DNA of 64,000 nucleotides, from contig NZ_JACFQG010000001.1 of NCBI RefSeq assembly GCF_016101585.1, positions 496,001-560,000 on the forward strand, read 5' to 3'. The stretch is from Bifidobacterium polysaccharolyticum (GTDB lineage Bacteria; Actinomycetota; Actinomycetes; Actinomycetales; Bifidobacteriaceae). A program made the position numbers and the translations under genes. Shown piece after piece: positions 20,896-30,749 of this stretch. Each line of letters opens with the position of its first letter. Positions within the stretch are counted from its first letter, which is position 1. The notes under the pieces are model-generated. The model saw nothing but the letters and a program-made list of their open reading frames with translations. It did not search any database and had not been told where the DNA came from.

Positions 20896-21994
20896 CCGGC
20901 GGGTGCAGCACCCGGGCCCTGCTGGTGGTCAGGAAGGCCGAGACCTGTTCGCCGCGCAAGGCCGAATCCAGCAGCTCCTGCCGCCAGTTGCCCCCCTGCG
21001 GATCCAACTCCAAACCAGTTGTGGGCATCTGCTCCTGGTATGCCAAGGCAGCCTTGTAGCGCCGGAAGGGATCGGCCTGAAGGAAGAAGTCCTGACGCTT
21101 TCCATCGGCCTCTGGCTCCTGGTCCCGCAAAAGAGAAGCTATGCCCTGCAGATTCTCGACCAGGACATCCAGAAGATCGGCCACTTGGTCGGCGTTCTCC
21201 TCCACCATGGCCCGGGTCCGTTCCGGGTCGGTCAGGGCTACACGGGTCATATCCCGCCAGGATCCGGCCGCCAGAGCCGAGGCCACACGACGGTCAGACG
21301 ATCTCGTCAGCATGTTGGCCAGGGCGGTGGCCACCACATGAGGCATATGCGAGATCAGTGCCGCAGCCCGGTCATGAGTGGCATCGTCCAGAGCAATCAG
21401 TCTGTTCCCCAGCCCCTGGGTGACCATATCGGCTACGGTCAGGAAGCGGCTGTAGTCCGTACGCTCATCGACGCAGAGGGCCCAGAGGGCATCTTCCAGC
21501 AGGGCAGGGTCCGAGTCCTCATAGCCGGAGCCCTCGCTGCCAGCCATGGGATGGGCGCCCACATAACGATCGGCCAGACCTGCCTGCTCGACCTGACAAC
21601 GGACCGGACCCTTGACGCTGCCCACGTCGGTCAGGGTGGTACCACGGGTCAGCACCGGCGCCAAGGCCTTGAGCACGTCGGGCATGGCACGCAAGGGTGT
21701 GGCAAGTACCAGCACGTCTGCTTTGCCCTTGGCCAGCTCCTCCAAGGTGTCCACGCAATGGATCCCTTGGCTGCGGGCCTGCTCGTAGGGACGGTCATTA
21801 TGGTTCCACGCAATCACGAATCGACCCCGGGCGGCGAGGCGTCGGGCCAGTGATCCGCCGATCAGACCCAGCCCTGCAACGGCAATCTTGTGGGCCGATG
21901 TCAGCACTGGTGAGGCGGCCATGCCCGCTATCGGATGCATGTGCTCGGGCCCAGACAGGTCCATATGTGGGAAAGACGCGGATTCATCTACCAT
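20885..21994 (-). CDS. tyrA: Prephenate dehydrogenase
   Basis: A 369-residue NAD(P)-dependent dehydrogenase of tyrosine synthesis, converting prephenate to 4-hydroxyphenylpyruvate. The nucleotide-binding motif is VAGLGLIGGSLARRL, preceded by about 35 poorly conserved residues; GAHPMAGSEGSGYE is the family's substrate-site motif. No C-terminal ACT domain is evident. ATG 21994 follows AAGGAG by five bases and overlaps the pheA stop by seven bases (ATGGTAG), so the two are translationally coupled. Confidence 0.93.
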   Translation of the reverse strand: MVDESASFPHMDLSGPEHMHPIAGMAASPVLTSAHKIAVAGLGLIGGSLARRLAARGRFVIAWNHNDRPYEQARSQGIHCVDTLEELAKGKADVLVLATPLRAMPDVLKALAPVLTRGTTLTDVGSVKGPVRCQVEQAGLADRYVGAHPMAGSEGSGYEDSDPALLEDALWALCVDERTDYSRFLTVADMVTQGLGNRLIALDDATHDRAAALISHMPHVVATALANMLTRSSDRRVASALAAGSWRDMTRVALTDPERTRAMVEENADQVADLLDVLVENLQGIASLLRDQEPEADGKRQDFFLQADPFRRYKAALAYQEQMPTTGLELDPQGGNWRQELLDSALRGEQVSAFLTTSRARVLHPPVID

Positions 21995-22974
21995 AACAAC
22001 TCCTTGCTGATCGTCTCGGAATCGGGGTCCTCACCCCGGAAGGCCCCCGCCCTGGGCAGCATCCATTCACGTATGGGTGGGGCTGGATGCGGGGTGCGCG
22101 GATGAACCGCCAGTGTCTTGAGCCAGTCCCCCCTTTCCAGCAGGTTGTCCAACACCTGATGCAGACCCTTCTGCCATGGTGCGGCGTCGATGCTGGCTAC
22201 GAAGCTGTAGGTCCCGTCGTGCCCCTTGATGGGCCGGGACATGAATGAGGTCATGTTCAAGCCTGCATCGCGCAGACGGTCCAACAGGTTCGCCAGCACG
22301 CCCGGCCCCGTATTCAGGGGAATAAAGGTGATGATGGACTCGAAATCCCCGCCCGGCGCCAGGCGGCGTGCCAGCCCGGCGGCCTGATTCCGGGGAGCCA
22401 ACAGAAGAAAATCGGTTCGGGCCCCCTGATAGTCCTGCACCTCACGCCGATAGGTCTCCAGCCCGTAGAGGCTCCCACAGATGCGCGGACCCAGAGCCAC
22501 CTGATCAGGGCCCAGATCACGGCAGGCCGCAGCGTTGGAGTTGGCTGTCACCGGATTCAGGCCGGTCTCTTTGATGAAGCCCTTGCACTGGGCCAGTCCG
22601 TGAGGGTGGGCGCCGACCTGGCTCAGGGGGCCATGGTCGGACCGGACGAAGGCGTCGAAAACGATGGGCAGACGGACCATGCCGAAGCCCGCTACCGCTT
22701 GAGCATCAATCAAGGCGTCCATGTTGGGCACCACATGGCCCTCCACGTTGTTCTCCCAGGCCAGCACTCCCCAGCCTCGGCCCTCCTCCACGGCGGCCAC
22801 AATGGCAGCTGCATCCGTACAGGGACTCAGATCAGCCTGGCAGCCCAACCTTGTCTCCATGAGGTTGGTGGCCTCAAGGGCGGCCTGATGGGTGAAGGTC
22901 CCCTCGGGTCCCAGGAAGTGCAAAGGAATACGATCGGGCAGAGTCACCCGTGATTCTGACAGAGCCTGACTCAT
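21988..22974 (-). CDS. pheA: Prephenate dehydratase
   Basis: A 328-residue enzyme of phenylalanine synthesis. The dehydratase domain starts at HFLGPEGTFTHQAAL and continues through WGVLAWENNVEGHV; the ACT regulatory domain follows (NTGPGVLANLLDRLRDAGLN, then MSRPIKGHDGTYSF), so feedback control by phenylalanine is expected. No chorismate mutase domain is fused. ATG 22974 follows AGGGGGG and overlaps the stop of the upstream membrane-protein gene by four bases (ATGA). Confidence 0.94.
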   Translation of the reverse strand: MSQALSESRVTLPDRIPLHFLGPEGTFTHQAALEATNLMETRLGCQADLSPCTDAAAIVAAVEEGRGWGVLAWENNVEGHVVPNMDALIDAQAVAGFGMVRLPIVFDAFVRSDHGPLSQVGAHPHGLAQCKGFIKETGLNPVTANSNAAACRDLGPDQVALGPRICGSLYGLETYRREVQDYQGARTDFLLLAPRNQAAGLARRLAPGGDFESIITFIPLNTGPGVLANLLDRLRDAGLNMTSFMSRPIKGHDGTYSFVASIDAAPWQKGLHQVLDNLLERGDWLKTLAVHPRTPHPAPPIREWMLPRAGAFRGEDPDSETISKELLW

Positions 22975-23435
22975 GCGGATCCCCCCTGACGACGCAGGGG
23001 GCCGTCAGAAAACCAGGAGGCCGGCAGGCAGATGGCCAAGGTCTGGATCAGGACCAGCCCGCCCATCCAGAGGAAGACCGCATACTTGGCAAAGAATGTA
23101 GGGAAGTTGGCATAGGGCATGAGCACATCGCCGCCCGGCCCCCGCATGGAGAGCAGCCAGACCGTGACCGTGGAGGCCACCAGATGCAGGGCCAGGCCCA
23201 TGGTGCCGCTATCGCAACGAACCCACCAGGCGGCCAGGGCCACCAGCAGATAGGCCAGGACCATCCCCCAAGGCAGACCCTGAGCGGCTCCGGAACGCTG
23301 AACCAGAGTACCCAGCACGCCCACCGCCAGCCCGATGGGCAGGCCCAGCAAACAACGGAAGGGACTTGCCTTGTCAGACTCCCCCGTCGAATGGGAGACG
23401 GTCTGGTCCTTGGATTTGGAAACCTGAGACTTCAT
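22971..23435 (-). CDS. Four-helix membrane protein of unknown function
   Basis: A 154-residue protein with a polar N-terminus of about 25 residues and four hydrophobic segments (around LLGLPIGLAVGVLGTLV, GMVLAYLLVALAAWWV, GLALHLVASTVTVWLL and VFLWMGGLVLIQTLAICL). I do not recognise a named family; small four-helix proteins next to aromatic amino-acid or partition genes are common in Actinobacteria. It overlaps pheA by four bases and so sits in the pheA-tyrA operon. ATG 23435 lacks a strong ribosome site. Confidence 0.65.
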   Translation of the reverse strand: MKSQVSKSKDQTVSHSTGESDKASPFRCLLGLPIGLAVGVLGTLVQRSGAAQGLPWGMVLAYLLVALAAWWVRCDSGTMGLALHLVASTVTVWLLSMRGPGGDVLMPYANFPTFFAKYAVFLWMGGLVLIQTLAICLPASWFSDGPLRRQGGSA

Positions 23436-23506
23436 GGATTCAAGACTAGTCCGACCCGGTCACCGTGGGGCGGCCGGGTCGCACTGATCCGATTGTGAGA
23501 AAAGGT

Positions 23507-25426
23507 TTACTTGTTGTTGGCCCTGCGCTGACGGGCGTTCCACTTATACCAGGCATCCCGGTCCAGGATGATCTTGCGCACGCGGATGGACTCGGGTGTC
23601 ACCTCCACGCACTCGTCATCGTTGGCGAAGTCCAAAGACTCCTCCAGGCTCATGTCGATGGGCGGAGTCAGGGTCTCCAGCACGTCGGCGGTGGAGGAAC
23701 GCATGTTGGTCATGTGCTTCTCCAAGGTGATGTTGATGTCCAGGTCGCCAGGCTTGTTGTTGATCCCCACGATCTGCCCCTCGTAGACGGGCGACTGGGG
23801 CTTGACGAAGAACTCACCGCGGGCCTGGAGCTTCTGCATGGCATAGGGGCTGGCCTTGCCGGAGCGGTCGGAAACCATGGATCCGTTCTGCCGTGTCTTG
23901 ATATCACCTGCCCAAGGGGCGTAGCCAGCGGAGATCGACGAGGAGATGCCGGTGCCGCGGGTGGCGGTCAGCAGGGCGGTGCGGAAGCCCAGGAGGCCAC
24001 GGGAGGGCACAGTGAACTGCATCCTAACCCAGCCGGAGCCGTGGTTGGTCATGGTCTCCATACGACCCTTGCGATCGGCCATGAGCTGGGTGACTGCGCC
24101 CATGTATTCCTCGGGCACATCGATGGTGTCGGACTCCATGGGCTCCTGAATCTTGCCGTCCACGGTCTTGGTGACCACCTGGGGACGACCTACGGTCAGC
24201 TCGTAGCCCTCGCGGCGCATCTGCTCAGCCAGAATGGCCAGGGCCAGCTCGCCACGGCCCTGAACCTCCCAGGCGTCGGGCCGATCGGTGGGCAGCACCT
24301 TGATGGAGACGTTGCCGATCAGCTCGCGGTCCAGACGGTCCTTGAGCATGCGGGCGGTCAGCTTATGGTCCTTGCCCTCAGTGCCGGCCAGCGGCGAGTC
24401 GTTGGTGCCGAAGGTCATGGAGACAGCCGGGTCGTCAACGTGAATCAGAGGCAGGGGGCGCGGATCGTCCTGGTCGACGATGGTCTCGCCGATCATGATG
24501 TCCTCAACACCGGCCACAGCCACGATGTCGCCGGGGCCGGCCTCGTCCACTGGGGAGCGCTGCAGGCCCTTGGTACGCAGGATCTCAGTCAGCTTGAAGT
24601 TCTCAATGGATCCGTCCACGCGCGACAGGCCGTACTGGCGGCCCTTGGTCAGGGTGCCGTTGTAGATGCGTACCAGACCCAGACGGCCCAAGTAATCGGA
24701 CGCGTCAATGTTGGTCACATGGGCCTGCAGGGGGGCGCCCTCCTCATACTCCGGGGCGGGGATGTTATTCAGGATGGCCTCGAAGAGAGGCTCCAGATCG
24801 TCGTTGTCTGGCACAGCGCCGTCGGCGGGCTGGTTGACGGAGGCCTTACCAGCCTTGGCAGCGCAGTAGATGACCGGCAGGTCCAGGAGGGAATCCAGAT
24901 CCAGGTCCACTCCCTCCTCGCTCACGTCCTGAGCCAGGCCCAGGAGCAGATCGGTGGATTCTGAGACCACTTCGGAGATGCGGGCATCAGGACGGTCGGT
25001 CTTGTTGATGACCAGGATGACGGGCAGCTTGGCCTCCAGGGCCTTACGCAGGACGAAGCGGGTCTGGGGCAGAGGCCCCTCGGAGGCGTCCACCAGCAGG
25101 ACTACGCCGTCGACCATGGAGATGCCACGCTCCACCTCGCCGCCGAAGTCAGCGTGGCCAGGGGTGTCCACCACGTTGATGGTGATGCCGTCGGGCTCGC
25201 CCAGCTTGGCTGCCAGGGGGCCTGTGTACTTGACGGCGGTGTTCTTGGCCAGGATGGTGATGCCCTTCTCCTTCTCCAGGTCGTTGGAGTCCATGACTCG
25301 GTCGGGCACCTCCTCCCGCTCGGAGAAGACGTGCGACTGCTGCAACATGGCGTTGACCAGGGTGGTCTTGCCGTGGTCAACGTGTGCCACAATCGCCACA
25401 TTTCGTATATCGCCGCGTACCGCCAT
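23507..25426 (-). CDS. typA: Ribosome-associated GTPase TypA/BipA
   Basis: A 639-residue translational GTPase. The G1 motif is AHVDHGKTT (14-22), switch II contains DTPGHADFGGEVER, and NKTDRPDAR is the G4 region; elongation-factor domains II, III and V follow, then the BipA-specific C-terminal domain. It associates with ribosomes during assembly or stress. The longer frame (to 25456) has no homology in its first ten residues, so ATG 25426 with MAVRGDIRNVAIV is chosen behind TGAGG. It lies 114 bases after scpB in the same direction. Confidence 0.95.
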   Translation of the reverse strand: MAVRGDIRNVAIVAHVDHGKTTLVNAMLQQSHVFSEREEVPDRVMDSNDLEKEKGITILAKNTAVKYTGPLAAKLGEPDGITINVVDTPGHADFGGEVERGISMVDGVVLLVDASEGPLPQTRFVLRKALEAKLPVILVINKTDRPDARISEVVSESTDLLLGLAQDVSEEGVDLDLDSLLDLPVIYCAAKAGKASVNQPADGAVPDNDDLEPLFEAILNNIPAPEYEEGAPLQAHVTNIDASDYLGRLGLVRIYNGTLTKGRQYGLSRVDGSIENFKLTEILRTKGLQRSPVDEAGPGDIVAVAGVEDIMIGETIVDQDDPRPLPLIHVDDPAVSMTFGTNDSPLAGTEGKDHKLTARMLKDRLDRELIGNVSIKVLPTDRPDAWEVQGRGELALAILAEQMRREGYELTVGRPQVVTKTVDGKIQEPMESDTIDVPEEYMGAVTQLMADRKGRMETMTNHGSGWVRMQFTVPSRGLLGFRTALLTATRGTGISSSISAGYAPWAGDIKTRQNGSMVSDRSGKASPYAMQKLQARGEFFVKPQSPVYEGQIVGINNKPGDLDINITLEKHMTNMRSSTADVLETLTPPIDMSLEESLDFANDDECVEVTPESIRVRKIILDRDAWYKWNARQRRANNK

Positions 25427-25540
25427 CAAAACCTCATTCTCGTGAATGCTATCCATGCCCCCACCGGCCTAGCTGCCGGCTGGCGTGGTCCAGGAATTGG
25501 ACAAACAGAGACAAGTGTAACCGCTTTGCGTGACAGGTGT

Positions 25541-26203
25541 TCACTCCCCCTCGCCCTGGGGAGAACCCTGGGCAGGATCCGAGGATCCGGGCTGCCCAGA
25601 CAGCTCCTGGCGTGCTTGGGCCAGAGCTGAGTCCTCGTCGGGCAAAAAGGGGGCCAGGGAGGGCAGATCCTCCAAGGATTGCAGACCCATCCGTTCAAGG
25701 AAGAGGTCGGTGGTAACCAGCAGCGCGGCGCGGGTCTGCTCGTCCAAGCCCTCCTCGCGAACCAGGCCACGCACCAGCAGGGCCCTGATGACCCCGTCTG
25801 AGTTGACCCCGCGAATCTGGCCCACCTGGGCACGGGTCATGGGCTGGCGATAGGCCACAATGGCCAGGGCCTCCAGGGCCGCCTGGGAAAGTCTGGCCGT
25901 CTGACCGTCCTTGACGAAAGCCGCCACCACGGGCTGGTAGGCGGCCCTGCTGGTCAACTGCCAGCCTCGGGCGGTCCGACGCAGTTCGAATCCTCGGTCG
26001 CTATAGGATTCGGCCAGCGATTCCAGGGCGGCATTGACCGGACCCGGATCCACGGCCAGCACCCGGGAAAAATCCTCTGCGGTCAGCGGCCGGTCCGTGG
26101 CCACCAAAATGGCCTCCAGGCAGGCAGTCAGTCCACCGGGAAAGTCCTGCACGTCGAAGTCCACGTATTCAGGACGGGTGTCGGGCGCCGAGGATTGGCT
26201 CAT
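25541..26203 (-). CDS. scpB: Segregation and condensation protein B
   Basis: A 220-residue winged-helix kleisin-associated protein of the SMC condensin complex. Characteristic stretches are AIVAYRQPMTRAQVGQIRGVNSDGV (a core ScpB motif, positions about 131-155) and LLVTTDLFLERMGL. The C-terminal 25 residues are acidic and proline-rich. ATG 26203 overlaps the scpA stop by four bases. Works with ScpA (next gene) and the SMC encoded at 44.7 kb. Confidence 0.94.
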   Translation of the reverse strand: MSQSSAPDTRPEYVDFDVQDFPGGLTACLEAILVATDRPLTAEDFSRVLAVDPGPVNAALESLAESYSDRGFELRRTARGWQLTSRAAYQPVVAAFVKDGQTARLSQAALEALAIVAYRQPMTRAQVGQIRGVNSDGVIRALLVRGLVREEGLDEQTRAALLVTTDLFLERMGLQSLEDLPSLAPFLPDEDSALAQARQELSGQPGSSDPAQGSPQGEGE

Positions 26204-27003
26204 GCGAAGTCCCCCTCACTAATCAAGGCAGTTTCCGGCTCCTGGGTCGGCCCAACCCAGCGCAGGTAGAGCGGCTGATAGGGGCCATCCTGACGGTACT
26301 GGATCAGCTCCTGCCTGAAGAAAATCAACACAGCCAGGAATCGGGCCACCACCTGCGCCCGGCCCTTGGAGGAGGCGACAAGATCGGCGAAAGCCAACGG
26401 CTGCCCGGGCTGCGCCAGCAGGGCTTGGCGAACCTGGTCGGCCTCCTTGTTCAGGTCGACCAGGGGCACGTGCAACTGGTCCAGACGGACCTGGGAGGCC
26501 GGAGCGTTGACCAGGGCATTGGCACAGAGCAGGGCCAGATCCTCTGGCTCCAGGGTCCAGACCAGATCAGGCAGCAGATGGGCCAGCTGGGGCTCCAGAT
26601 GGCCGGGATGCGGGTAGCGGCCCGAGTTGGCGGCCAGCCTGGCTCGAAAGTCCTGTCCAGCCTGCTTGAAGGCCCTGTACTGCAGAAGTCTGGCGAAGAG
26701 CAGGTCACGCTCACGAAGGGCATCCATGGAGGCCTGGTCACGCATGGATTCGTCCTCCACTGGCAGGAGGGCAGCGCTCTTGGCCTCTACCAGAACAGAG
26801 GCCACGTCCAGGAAGGCGCTGGCCTGATCCAGACCCTGACTGAAGTCCAGTGTGCGTACGTAGTCCAGAAACTCCCCAGTGATGGAGGCCAGCGAAACCT
26901 CCGTCAGGGAGAGCTTTCGGTTGGCCAGCATGCCCAGCAGCAGGTCGAAGGGCCCCTGGTAGACATCCAGGTCGACGGCGAAGCCGTCCGCTGATCCGCT
27001 CAC
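26200..27003 (-). CDS. scpA: Segregation and condensation protein A (kleisin)
   Basis: A 267-residue ScpA kleisin with the N-terminal motif YQGPFDLLLGMLANRKLSL and ITGEFLDYV, and a C-terminal winged helix ending in ARFLAVLIFFRQELI. It bridges the two SMC heads. Start is GTG 27003, sharing GTGA with the parA stop (four-base overlap). The parA-scpA-scpB order with xerD upstream is a conserved actinobacterial block. Confidence 0.94.
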   Translation of the reverse strand: MSGSADGFAVDLDVYQGPFDLLLGMLANRKLSLTEVSLASITGEFLDYVRTLDFSQGLDQASAFLDVASVLVEAKSAALLPVEDESMRDQASMDALRERDLLFARLLQYRAFKQAGQDFRARLAANSGRYPHPGHLEPQLAHLLPDLVWTLEPEDLALLCANALVNAPASQVRLDQLHVPLVDLNKEADQVRQALLAQPGQPLAFADLVASSKGRAQVVARFLAVLIFFRQELIQYRQDGPYQPLYLRWVGPTQEPETALISEGDFA

Positions 27004-27839
27004 GCCACGATGCCGCGGGCGATCAACTCCCGGGCAACCTCCCGATACTCCTTGGCGGTCTTGTGCTCGGGTGCGAACATAGTGATGGGCTCACCGGCCA
27101 CCGTGGCGTCGGGCAGCTTGATGGACCGGCTGATGATGGAGTGCAGGACCTTGCCCCTGAAGGCCTCGTAGATACGCTGAAGCACCTCGTCCGAATGCAG
27201 GGTCTTGGTGTACATGGTGACCAGAACCCCGTAAACCTGCAGGTCAGGGTTGATGCGGCTACGGACCTTCTCAATGGATTGCATGAGCAGGGCCACGCCG
27301 CGCAGGGCGAAGAACTCGGCCGCCACGGGAATGATGACCCCGTCCGCGGCAGTCAACGCATTGACGGTCAGCAGTCCAAGCGAGGGCTGACAGTCGATGA
27401 TGATGGCATCATACTCCTGCCGCAGGGGCCGGATGGTGGCTGCCAGAGCCTGTTCCCTACCGACCTCGGTAACCAGCTGAATCTCGGCGGCCGACAGATC
27501 AATATTGGCCGGGATGATGTCCAGCCCGTCAAAACGGGTGTGCCTGACTACCTCGTGAACATCCAGTGACGGGTCGAACATGGCAGTGTAAATGGTGTTG
27601 TCCACGCTGTTGGCATTGATGCCCAGACCCACAGTGGCCGCACCCTGGGGGTCGAAGTCCACGATCAGCACCCTTCGCCCGTACTGGCACATGGCCCCAG
27701 CGATGTTGATTGATGAGGTGGTCTTGCCCACACCGCCCTTCTGGTTGCACATGGCGAGGACACGGGCCGGGCCGTGCTGTTTCAAAGGCTCCGGGGCAGC
27801 GAACGTCTCATACTCGCGCCCTAACAAATCCGTAGGCAT
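27000..27839 (-). CDS. ParA/Soj-family chromosome partition ATPase
   Basis: A 279-residue deviant Walker ATPase: CNQKGGVGKTTSSINIAG (P-loop lysine at the KGGVGKT motif), VDFDPQGAATVGLG, and DCQPSLGLLTVNAL. No ParB gene is adjacent, as is usual for the ParA copy in the xerD-scpAB block, so it may be the second ParA of the cell rather than the oriC-linked Soj. It overlaps scpA by four bases and begins 45 bases after the xerD stop. Confidence 0.9.
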   Translation of the reverse strand: MPTDLLGREYETFAAPEPLKQHGPARVLAMCNQKGGVGKTTSSINIAGAMCQYGRRVLIVDFDPQGAATVGLGINANSVDNTIYTAMFDPSLDVHEVVRHTRFDGLDIIPANIDLSAAEIQLVTEVGREQALAATIRPLRQEYDAIIIDCQPSLGLLTVNALTAADGVIIPVAAEFFALRGVALLMQSIEKVRSRINPDLQVYGVLVTMYTKTLHSDEVLQRIYEAFRGKVLHSIISRSIKLPDATVAGEPITMFAPEHKTAKEYREVARELIARGIVA

Positions 27840-27884
27840 GCCTCTACCCTATCAAGTTTCCACCAGCATTCGCGGGTTGGCGGG

Positions 27885-28814
27885 TCAGCGGGCGCGGGGA
27901 TGGGCCGTCTGGTAGGTCTCCATAAGGGCCTGGGGACTGACGTGTGTGTAAATCTGTGTCGTGGTCACCGAGGCATGGCCCAGCAGCTCTTGGACCGAAC
28001 GCACGTCGGCGCCTCCCTCCAACAGATGCGTGGCGAAAGAGTGCCGCAGGGTGTGGGGATGCAGAGGTCTGTTCAGGCCCGCCCGGCGACCGGCGTCCCT
28101 GACCACCTGCCAGACGGTCTGCCTGGTCAGCCGCTTGCCCCGCTTGTTAAGGAAGACTGCCCTCAACTCCCTGCTCTTGGTGGCTCGATCACACAGGCTG
28201 GCCCGTCCCAGATTCAGGTAGGCCTCCATGGCCTGGCAAGCGTAGGAACCTATCGGCACTAGACGCTGCTTGTCGCCCTTGCCGGTCAGACGGACCACCC
28301 GCTCGTCCAGGTCCATGTCCTCCAGGTCGGTGCCAACGGCCTCCGAGACCCGGCAGCCGGTTGCGTACATGAACTCAAGCAGGGCCTTGTCCCGCAGGAC
28401 CACTGGATCCTTGGACCCGCCCATCGCAGCCGCATCCAGCAGCCGGGTCACCTGGTCCACGTCCAACACATCCGGCAGGGCCGAGGTGCCCTTGGGAGCC
28501 TTGACCGTACGAGAAACATCCTGGTCGGTCACTCCCTGCTTGAGAGCGAACCGGTGCCACTCATGAACAGCGGCCATCCTCCGTGAGCGGCTGGCTGGAC
28601 TCTCGTCGGCCAGGTGGGCCAGAAAACCCTCCACATCGACGGTTTGGATCTGCCCCATGCTGGTGATGCCGTGACCGGACAACCAGTTGATGTACATAAT
28701 CAGATCGGACTTATAAGCCTTGACCGTGGCGGGGGCAAGACCCCGCTCCAGACCGGTGTAAGCCAGGAACTGATCCAGCAATGCAGTCAGCCCCTCCTGA
28801 TGATCACCGTCCAC
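27885..28814 (-). CDS. xerD: Tyrosine recombinase XerD
   Basis: A 309-residue tyrosine recombinase. The N-terminal SAM-like domain (LAPATVKAYKSDLIMYINWL) precedes the catalytic domain with Arg in ATGCRVSEAVG, HTLRHSFATHLLEGG, and LGHASVTTTQIYTHVS (His and nucleophilic Tyr). The first gene of the xerD-parA-scpA-scpB order, which favours XerD over XerC. Start is GTG 28814 with GGAGG eleven bases upstream. It should act at dif with XerC to resolve chromosome dimers. Confidence 0.92.
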   Translation of the reverse strand: MDGDHQEGLTALLDQFLAYTGLERGLAPATVKAYKSDLIMYINWLSGHGITSMGQIQTVDVEGFLAHLADESPASRSRRMAAVHEWHRFALKQGVTDQDVSRTVKAPKGTSALPDVLDVDQVTRLLDAAAMGGSKDPVVLRDKALLEFMYATGCRVSEAVGTDLEDMDLDERVVRLTGKGDKQRLVPIGSYACQAMEAYLNLGRASLCDRATKSRELRAVFLNKRGKRLTRQTVWQVVRDAGRRAGLNRPLHPHTLRHSFATHLLEGGADVRSVQELLGHASVTTTQIYTHVSPQALMETYQTAHPRAR

Positions 28815-28923
28815 TACTGCTTAACCTCCGGTTCTCTTCATCAGTGCTGGTCTTTAGGGCATATTCTAACGCTCCACTCCCCTGTTCCTGTACTTCCAAC
28901 GTGCTTGGGATTGCGGCGGCATC

Positions 28924-30684
28924 TCAGGAAACATCCCGGATCAGTCCTTGAATCCCCTCTTGCTGAAGGATCCGTCGATAGGGGCCGGCCTCCCTGCTGA
29001 TGATTCCGTCAATGGCGTGCATGCCAAGCAGCTCCACTGGCGCATTGTCATCAGTCAATACCCTCCCATTTACTTCCCCAACCGTGTTCAGGCGGGAGCT
29101 AACCTGCTTCATCATCTCGGACAGGTCTGGATCAGGGCTGACCCTGGCAGCGGACTCCGCCAGCAGATCGGAACCTGGATAGTCCCTCATGGCCTCCCTC
29201 TTATCCCCTCCTGCTCCCGAAAAATCCTCGGAAGCGGGGCGACGTGCAAAGAGCTCGCGGTTGGTGGTCTGGGGCACATCGGCCGTCAGGATGGCATCGG
29301 AGCCGAAGACCCTGGTAATGGTATTGGTCAGGGCTGCATTGATGGACCCCTGACCGTCGTCGATCATATTCATGTTGACCACCATGACCCCGCCAGGATT
29401 CAGGTGGTTCCTGACCAGGCTAAAGAACTCGGTGGAACTCATCTGAAAGGGTATGGTGATGTCCTGATAGGCGTCGACCATGATCAGGTCGTAGCACTGG
29501 CGACTGGCCGCCAGCCAGGCTCGGCCGTCATAGGTGGAAACCGGAACATCAGCTGGCTGGTCGAAATACTTGATGGCCAGGTTGCTGATGGACTGGTCGA
29601 TCTCCACCCCCTGGATGGCCATCCGCGGATAGTACCGCTTCAGCTGCCGGGCGTAGGTCCCGGTCCCCATGCCCAGGATCAGGGCCGAGCGGGCCTGATT
29701 GGCCATGAGCGGCGCTGCCAAAGCCGTGTCGTAGTACATGCCGGTCATCCCGGGGTGCTTCATGGTCACCGACTGGACGCCGAAGAGGACGTTGGTGGAA
29801 AGGATGGTTCTATCCGCTAGGGTTTTGACCTGCAGGTAGTTGTAGATGGACTCGCCCTCATATGCCAGGCCCTTCTCCCAGAAGGCGAACCCCGTCATCG
29901 GCGACAGGGCGGCCGAGATGACAAAGGCCACCGTGGCCATGAAGCAGGCCAGGCGATGCACGTGGGAGGAAAGAAAGTAGATTAAGGCCACTAGGAGCAG
30001 TATTCCGGAGAAGATCAGGAAGGTGACGAAGGTCCCCACGGCCGGGATGGTCACAAAGGTGGGCAGGAAGGTGCCCAGGATGGATCCCACGGTATTGCAG
30101 GCGCTGAGCCGGCCGACCACCGAGGCGTTGTCGTCCAGGGAATCGGTGGCGCTCTTGACCAGGCCCGGGGTGATGGTGCCCAGGAGGAAGAGGGGCGGAA
30201 CAAAGATGATCAGGCAGGAGATAAAGGCCGCCAGGACCAGGAAGTTGGTGGAAACAGCCACGATCAGCAGTCCCGAAACCAGGATGATCAGATACTTGCC
30301 GACCAGGGGGATCAGGGCGATCCAGACGGCCGCCGCCATAATGCACAGGTAGAGCCTGTCCGGGTCTGGATTCCTGTCGGCCCAGCGTCCGCCGACGACG
30401 GCACCCAGGGCCAAGGCGATCATGATGGTCCCGATTATGATGGTCCATACAATCTGAGAAGACGAGAAGTAAGGAGCCAGCAGACGAGAGGCCCCCAGCT
30501 CGGCAGCCATGACGGCCATGCCAGAAAAGAACTCCGTTACATAAAGAAAGATCCGCGACCGAAGGATGGGGCGCGGCTGATTAATTCTGGCCAGTATGGA
30601 TGTACCGCTGCGAGATGATGGACTGGCTTGACCTGCTGATTCTGCCGAGACAGCCGACGCGTCTAGGCTGTGATCATCATTCAT
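28924..30684 (-). CDS. Membrane-fused spermidine-synthase-like protein
   Basis: About 586 residues: a polar N-terminus, a membrane domain of roughly seven or eight hydrophobic segments (starting IFLYVTEFFSGMAVMAAELG), and a C-terminal Rossmann methyltransferase-type domain with ALILGMGTGTYARQLK, GVEIDQSI and LIMVDAYQD. This is the arrangement of actinobacterial membrane proteins annotated as spermidine synthases; polyamine synthesis is not demonstrated for them, and the true substrate is unclear. ATG 30684 (MNDDHS) has GGGAG upstream; earlier starts up to 30711 are possible. It is 109 bases upstream of xerD. Confidence 0.8.
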   Translation of the reverse strand: MNDDHSLDASAVSAESAGQASPSSRSGTSILARINQPRPILRSRIFLYVTEFFSGMAVMAAELGASRLLAPYFSSSQIVWTIIIGTIMIALALGAVVGGRWADRNPDPDRLYLCIMAAAVWIALIPLVGKYLIILVSGLLIVAVSTNFLVLAAFISCLIIFVPPLFLLGTITPGLVKSATDSLDDNASVVGRLSACNTVGSILGTFLPTFVTIPAVGTFVTFLIFSGILLLVALIYFLSSHVHRLACFMATVAFVISAALSPMTGFAFWEKGLAYEGESIYNYLQVKTLADRTILSTNVLFGVQSVTMKHPGMTGMYYDTALAAPLMANQARSALILGMGTGTYARQLKRYYPRMAIQGVEIDQSISNLAIKYFDQPADVPVSTYDGRAWLAASRQCYDLIMVDAYQDITIPFQMSSTEFFSLVRNHLNPGGVMVVNMNMIDDGQGSINAALTNTITRVFGSDAILTADVPQTTNRELFARRPASEDFSGAGGDKREAMRDYPGSDLLAESAARVSPDPDLSEMMKQVSSRLNTVGEVNGRVLTDDNAPVELLGMHAIDGIISREAGPYRRILQQEGIQGLIRDVS

Positions 30685-30749
30685 GGCGGCTCCCGGCATC
30701 ATTGTCGTCAATCAACTTACCGTTCCACCGAGGAATGGTCAAATATGCA

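Noticed and set aside
23465-24964. 499-residue open frame opposite typA
   Set aside because: Antisense to an essential GTPase gene; no family features.
19586-28814. xerC and xerD as mobile-element integrases
   Set aside because: No phage, transposon or attachment-site features nearby; gene neighbours and lengths match the chromosomal dimer-resolution pair. No dif-like site was recognised in the window.
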